Of a stretch of 64,000 bases of DNA, positions 58,180-64,000 are shown in pieces. Below the pieces are notes generated by a model that had not been told where the DNA came from, did not search any database, and was given only the letters and a program-made list of their open reading frames with translations. The stretch comes from Strongyloides papillosus (Eukaryota; Nematoda; Chromadorea; Rhabditida; Strongyloididae), in the NCBI GenBank assembly GCA_005656395.1, contig SRSI01000078.1, positions 1,426,001 through 1,490,000 on the forward strand, written 5' to 3'. Each line of letters begins with the position of its first letter. Position 1 is the first letter of the stretch. Position numbers and translations under genes: made by a program.

Positions 58180-58410
58180 AACGTTTATGGAAATGGAGTA
58201 TCCAGGGATTTTTCGGCGTTATCGAATGCAAAAACAGCTCAAAGTCACATTGATTTTTGCACCTTGTCACGAACATCGACATGCCAACAATTGCATAATT
58301 GTTTAATGAGGGGAAGACATTAAACACGTGAAGTCGATTCTTTCGCAACGACAATTGTAAATGATATTTGAGAGACGAGACCGCTGCTTTGTCTGCGACT
58401 ATATTTTTTC
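58180..58410. other. GC-richer island upstream of Psf2
   Basis: About 230 bp with roughly 40-45% GC lies in DNA that is otherwise near 22%. It contains an E-box-type CACGTG near 58325 and a short plus-strand frame starting MEMEYPGIFRRYRMQK that stops after 39 codons. It could be a promoter or enhancer of the Psf2-COX6A pair, a structured RNA, or a conserved exon. No known RNA family is recognised. Confidence 0.4.
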
Positions 58411-58449
58411 TGTTTAACTTTGCAATTATTTTTGGGATATTCCTTCAAA

Positions 58450-59098
58450 ATGGGTATCGAGGAGTGTCAATTTATAGCTGAACAATCATTGATAACGGTG
58501 TGTTTGTACTAAATCTTTTTTTTTACATTAATATATGTAGTTTGTGCCTAATTTTAATGCTGAGGAAGAGGAATTTAGCTCTGCAGGTTTGGTTAAGTTC
58601 GAAGCGGGATTGCCTGTTGAAATTCCAATATGGATGGCATCTATACTAAAAGCTCGCAGTAAAGGGTCAATTGTAGCACCAGAGTGGTTGAATCCTCAAA
58701 CAATTGAACAATACATTCAATCTGAGAAGGAACAATTTACTTTTACCATGTTACCAGATAATTTTTTTTGTATATCCCTGATATTAATTAACAAATTTAA
58801 GAATGATATCGAGAATATTGATGCTATTAAAATTTTAATTCAAGATCTCTGGGACAAACGATTGTGGAAGATGCGATCGTCTTTGGTGAAATTTTTTGTG
58901 CAGGTATTTTTCGTAGTTCTTTTTTATTTTTATAAATATACAAAATTACAGGAGAATATGTGTCATGTAAGAATTAACAATATTACATTATTTGAATCAT
59001 GTTATATTGGACCAATTATTTACACTGGTACAAAAAGTTTGGATGATATTAGGAAGATGTTAGATAATCTGACTACAACACAACCTATTGTTTTCTAA
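58450..59098 (+). CDS. psf-2: GINS complex subunit Psf2 (GINS2)
   Basis: It is part of the CMG replicative helicase (Cdc45-MCM-GINS). Exons 58450-58497, 58541-58903 and 58952-59098 give 185 residues, equal to the human length. The N-terminus GIEECQFIAEQSLITFVPNF, the GLPVEIPIWMASILKAR block, PPEW-like APEWLNP, FTMLP and DLWDKRLWKMRSS are the family signatures in order. The downstream COX6A gene is 128 nt away on the same strand. Confidence 0.92.
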
Positions 59099-59209
59099 GT
59101 TTCTTACTAATAATTTTTTAAATAATTTCATCATTTCTTTTTTATTTTAATAGGATATCACATTTCCTTTGATATTTGCGATATTTTTTATACTTTTACC
59201 GACAATTTC

Positions 59210-59222
59210 TTTGTTATTTTAG
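59210..59222 (+). promoter_or_regulatory. Probable trans-splice acceptor upstream of COX6A
   Basis: TTGTTATTTTAG-type sequence ends four bases before the COX6A ATG, with no upstream exon in frame. This fits spliced-leader addition to the second gene of an operon with Psf2. Confidence 0.55.
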
Positions 59223-59226
59223 AAAA

Positions 59227-59668
59227 ATGGCCGTTTCCAAAGTAAACTTGCTTGTTCCAAATATTGGAAGTAAGATGACCGTTCGTCACTCCTCTGGGAT
59301 GAGTTTTGGATCATGGAAATTTGATAACTACAAAAAAGCATTTCTTTCATCATTGAAACCAGCTGAAGCTGTCAAAACACAATACAAGAAAATTTTCCTC
59401 TTTATTTCAATTCCACTTCTTTCTCTCACAGCTTATACTTCTTATAAAGACCACCAAAAACACCATGAACATGGACGTCAAGAACATGTAGCATATGATT
59501 ACCTTAATATAAGGTTTGTTTTATTTATTGAAGAAATTTTTATAGTTAACTTTTTAAAATTTCAGAAAGAAGGCTTTTCCTTTCAATGATGGAAATCATA
59601 CTTTATTCCACAATCCTGAATCCCAATATGTTCCAGGAGTTGGTTACGAAAAGGATCCTCATCATTAA
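59227..59668 (+). CDS. Cytochrome c oxidase subunit 6A
   Basis: Exons 59227-59513 and 59566-59668, with a 52-nt intron, give 129 residues. A mitochondrial leader is followed by a single helix (IFLFISIPLLSLTAYTSY) and the conserved C-terminal block: YDYLNIRKKAFPFNDGNHTL, FHNPESQYVPGVGYE. COX6A is a nuclear-encoded inner-membrane subunit of complex IV that modulates its activity. Confidence 0.92.
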
Positions 59669-62600
59669 GTAGATGTCAATTGATGCTTATAGGTTCTATG
59701 AATTGTGATTTTATAAAAATTTATTAACTTACAGTTTTTTGTAATTTGATAATTTTTTTCGTTTTGGTGTTAAAGTATAGATAACCATACAAAAAATAAA
59801 GATGTAAACATTTGTCATGTCTTGTTTCATATCATTAACATAAGTGTTTCATACTACTTTTTGACAGTTTGGTGAGAAAAGTAACTGTGATTATGTAACA
59901 GTACAAAATAGTTTGAATCGATATTCATATATTTTTTTTCTTTAGAATTATTATTTCATAATCGATTTCAAGGAAGTGTGTGTCCGAATAATTCCCTTAT
60001 CTTAGCTTTTATTAAGTGATTTTAAAACTCATTTAATTTAGAAGAAATTTGACTTTTTAAATATGGTAATTTTTAGAATTATAGAATGTAATTATTATAT
60101 TTTTTCTATATAATTCCTTATAGATATTAAATATAAGGTTTATACTGCCGCCTTTATAATTATGATCTGTTTATGATGGTTTAAAGTGAAATGTAAAGCG
60201 TTTTATCTTAATATTGAAATATTAACTTTGTAAAGATTAAGCTATTTGATTGATTATTATTTAAATATAATCCGAAATTTATTAATTTTATAAATTAAAT
60301 TACGAACGGAAACTTTTTATATTTTATTGATATTAATTTAAAATTATAAAGGCTTATGAAAAAGAACGTATTTTATTGTGGTCCTTCTGTAAGATTGTCT
60401 TTTACATCAAATAATTACAATTTCATATTACCATAGTACGAAAATCAAGCTAATCATTTATATCGATTAGAAAATAAAATTATTTACATGAAAATTTATG
60501 TAGACTCTATTTGTGTAACATTCAGAAAGGTGCAAATTATTCAGCATATGTTTTATATTGTATTTATAGGTTATTTATATATAATCACAAGTTTGTTTTT
60601 ACAAGTTTATAGAATGATTCACTACTTAAGAACATATACTTTTTTTAAATCATAAACATTTTGATAAAAAGATTACAATATAAAGCAAAATATTTATCTA
60701 TTTTACGATATTTTTCGAGTACACATATTTTTTACTTAATCACTTATTAGTGATTTAAATAATATATTGTTTTTTATTTAGCATATTTTAAATTAATAAC
60801 AGTTAAAAAATTTTTTTTTATTCATAAAAGAATACAATAATGTTCTAATGTCAAAAAAAATCCAAGTAAATATTTGATTTATAACTTTTTGTGTGATTAA
60901 AAAGAAATGGTAAAATAATTTCATAATGTAGTAATTTGATTTTTAAAATATAAATGTTACATGTATAACAAAGATATATTTAATTTTTTTATAATACTTA
61001 ATTATAAGTTAACTCATTTTACCAGAATTGAAATATCATATTACTGATTGATAAAGAAAGCTATCTCTAAATTTTCACAAGAGTTTTCATAAAAAACTTG
61101 ATTTCAAATGACCTTCACAACGTGGCATTAATGCTTTCTGTTAGTTTTTAAAAGACTTCTATTATGTTTCTATAAAAATTTTCATTTATCATTATGAAAA
61201 TTATAAAGGAAACTATTTCTTAAAACTACACTTAAATCCTTTTCTATGTATGGATAATTTACATGGATTTTCTTCCTATGAATTCTTAAAAAAAATTACT
61301 TGAAACTAATCACTAATATTACCCCGTTAAAACATTTAAAAAAATACTTATATCCTAAACTTTTAAATAGGTTTTTATCAGTTGAAACTACATATTAGTT
61401 ATTTTTTGGTAATTATATGTATTCTTTATATAGATTTTTCCACTATTGTAAGTTTTTTTTCTTATGAAGCGCATTAAACGTTTATATTATTCTTTACTTA
61501 ATCTCTAATTGCTACCGTCATTGTTATTTTTTATTCATAATTTGATTGTTTTAAATAAAATAATTTTACAATTACAACTAAATTATCTTTAGAGCTACTT
61601 AGGTAAAATACTTTTATCTGTTCGAGTTTACAATATACTTTCAAACTCTAAATAACATACCGTTTAACAATTTAAAACGTTTAATAACACAATAAAGTTT
61701 AAACTTTAAACAATTTGTTTTCAATATTACTTTTCAGACAAATGAAATAATTTTACAAATTTACTAAGATATGTTAGTTTTATCATAAAAAATAATAAAC
61801 ATTTTCATTTTGTTGATTCGTATTTTATTTATTTGCACTTCTATGTTTATGCATTTCAATGATTGATAAATTTAAAATAATGTAGAAACATAAAAAGTAC
61901 ACCGTTAATAATTATATATTACAATTTAAATTGATTAAGCTTCAATAACTAAACTACATATAATGAGACTTTATACGATAAACCAATAATCATTTTTTAT
62001 ATTTTCATAAATGATTGATAAATAGTCATATTATAAATTTTTTTCTTTGAATTACAGTAGAAAAGGGTGACTATTAATACACTTTACTTTAATACTTTTT
62101 TTCTAATTTTGTGTTATATGTGTGCTTTATTTAAATATTTTTTAGATATTTTATATTTAGATATATTACACATATTGTGATTTCCAGTAAAATGCAAAGG
62201 ACAACATTTAGAAATAAAAAATATACCGTTATATGACATTTTTAGCCATACTGATATTTTTTATATTATATTATAAGTAAAATTTATCATAAATAAAAAT
62301 GTCCACCGAAAGAATTATATTTATCTTTAAAAAATCTTCTCTCTTCATTTTAATATTTTTTTCTATGCTTCTTTTTGACACACTTACAAATAAGTTTGTC
62401 CTTATAAGGCTATTTAGACATTCACATACTTTAAATTCCGTTATTTTTATAGACGCTTTTTTATTTTACAAGGATTGTAAGACAACGTCTTTTATTGGTA
62501 AGATATTTTTAAAACTTTTATTGATAAAGCTATGAAGTTGTTTAAAAAAATTTTTTAAAAAATTTGACGCTAGTAATTTTAAAAAAGTTAAATTTAACTT

Positions 62601-63955
62601 ATAGGAATTATTCTCAGAAAATATAAATGTCATAATTGTGTCGTAATGAAACATTATCTAATTAAAAATGTTATTAATATACTAACTTCTCAGAAAACCT
62701 AATATTAAATTTTCTTATTATTTTTGAATTATCAATTTATTTAAAAGTTGTTTATTCTTATTTATAAAAATTTTTTGGTTTTATTTTGAAATTTCTTGGA
62801 TTATAGAACAAGGCATAAATGACGTTTTAGTTGAAACGTTTTATATCATTCTTAAAACATTCATTTGGTAATAAGTCTTCAAGTTTAAAAATAATTCATT
62901 CATTCATTCAAATACAAATTGTAAAGTGATTGGTAAAATTTAATGATATTTTTTTTAGTTTTCTAAATATTCAAAGATATATGAAATCAAAACATTTCTT
63001 AGTGCTAGTTTTATTCTAAAAACTTGTAATCTTTCAAAGTCACAATATTTTCATACTTTGATGTTTATCTCACTTGCACTAAAAACTAAAATCAAACATT
63101 TATACATTAGCTTTGAATTTTGTTGTAATTAAGAAAAGTCAGTTATTAAAATAGTTAAAATATTATAAATAAATTTGAAACTTTTTATTGTGTTTATTTT
63201 AACAAACTGTGGATGTCGATTGTAGACAATATTTCTACTTAAATACAAATTTTTCTGGCTATAAATATATTTTAAATTATTATTCCACATGCCATATTGT
63301 AGCTGTACATTTCTAAAATAAAAATATTTCGATGTTAAGGCAATCAAGACCTATTTCCATTATTACCTTTATAACTGTTACATTTATAGCCCATGAAATC
63401 TGTATAGCTAGGTTTTATCATCCAAACTGGTTAACTCCACCTTAATTATAAATGACTGTCATAATTTTTATCTCTAATTCTATTATTTTTCATAATGTAT
63501 TTCGTGGCCAGAAAAAATTAAAGTGTCATTGTACTTTTGACACAACAATTATCTAAAATTATATAAGACCTTCGAATCATTAACATTCTCATAATATATG
63601 CACTGTTTTCATGTATGACTGGCATTATAATATTATCTAAATTGTAGTATGATATATTTCAATTTACATGTAAATAGCATTATTAAAATCGTTAAATGAG
63701 ATATATAATAACTTTTATTAGTACAAAAATAGATACTTCAAAAACATATTTTTAATTTCGTTAAATTTTAAAAATTTCTGATACTTTTAACAATTTTTTG
63801 TAAAGTACAAATACATATATTTTACCAATTTACAAATACTTTCTTTATTTTTATATCTAGTACAACTAAAAGATAGTAAACATAAAACATAAAAAAAATA
63901 ACTGTTAAAATGCTACAATAATACGTAAATTCGCATTTTATCTTTTGGTGAAACT
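59669..63955. other. Gene-poor AT-rich tail
   Basis: About 4.3 kb has no convincing gene, repeat family or RNA. The longest frame with an ATG (62299-62535 plus) is F/L/K-rich and unsupported. The stretch lies 3' of COX6A and 3' of the gene entering from the right edge, so little promoter content is expected. Confidence 0.5.
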
Positions 63956-64000
63956 TCAAGTTGGCGGATTGTTTGTTGCCATCTTACCACGAATCAATGG
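63956..64000 (-). CDS. 3' tip of a minus-strand gene (partial)
   Basis: From the right edge a frame reads PLIRGKMATNNPPT and stops with TGA at 63956-63958. The local sequence is clearly less AT-rich than the 4 kb beside it, as expected at a coding boundary. Fourteen residues are too few to name the protein. Confidence 0.4.
   Translation of the reverse strand, partial: PLIRGKMATNNPPT

Noticed and set aside
62299..62535. Plus-strand frame of 78 codons in the gene-poor tail
   Set aside because: It begins at an ATG with an A-rich context, but the translation is F/L/K-rich and lacks domains. A possible donor (GTAAGAT) follows, yet no partner exon could be found.
1..64000. tRNA, rRNA or CRISPR loci
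   Set aside because: Scanning for GGTTCGA-type T-arms, rRNA blocks and regularly spaced repeats found none; CRISPR is not expected in a nematode genome.

Overview
This is eukaryotic, nematode-like DNA, and most likely comes from the Strongyloides group. The signs are very AT-rich sequence, compact genes with few GT-AG introns (mostly 38-52 nt, one of 29 nt), T-rich splice acceptors a few bases upstream of several start codons as expected for spliced-leader trans-splicing, a Major Sperm Protein-domain gene, and mariner and Ty3/gypsy elements. The clade is inferred from composition and gene structure; no species can be named.

Region 1 (1-13,500) is repeat-dominated. A non-LTR retrotransposon endonuclease fragment runs off the left edge. 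A roughly 3.9 kb near-palindrome (776-4690) has arms about 95% identical where compared, and one arm carries an insertion of about 285 bp. After a gene-free stretch comes a short-LTR Ty3/gypsy element (7004-10870) with three in-frame stops and a changed integrase residue. Then come a relic ending in a PCNA-binding-type motif and a complete but dead mariner (12128-13409) inserted into an older mariner.

Region 2 (13,500-28,300) starts where the mariner ends. It holds a long ABCA-type transporter whose two ATPase domains have lost their catalytic motifs and whose 5' end is missing or hidden upstream. A secreted TIL-domain inhibitor, malic enzyme, a secreted EGF-domain protein with a GPI-like tail and isobutyryl-CoA dehydrogenase (valine catabolism) follow. 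Two intergenic stretches here (about 3.0 and 1.35 kb) show no gene.

Region 3 (28,300-42,200) carries a kinesin-6, eIF5B, the proteasome ubiquitin receptor Rpn13, and a 2,063-residue LDL-receptor-related protein in one exon.

Region 4 (43,700-59,700) is a dense housekeeping block. It contains COQ3, exosome Rrp40, eIF3j, an MSP-domain protein, an ASCIZ/ATMIN-like zinc-finger protein, SNRNP27, EDC3, TMEM170, an orphan membrane protein, a four-TM protein, an ARMC5-like ARM/BTB protein, GINS Psf2 and COX6A. SNRNP27-EDC3-TMEM170-orphan and Psf2-COX6A are closely spaced same-strand runs whose downstream genes start beside splice acceptors, so they may be operons. RNA functions recur in this block (exosome, initiation, splicing, decapping). 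The last 4.3 kb is nearly featureless except for the 3' tip of a minus-strand gene at the right edge.

Gene models were read by eye. Exon joins were checked for reading phase, but no transcript or database evidence was available.
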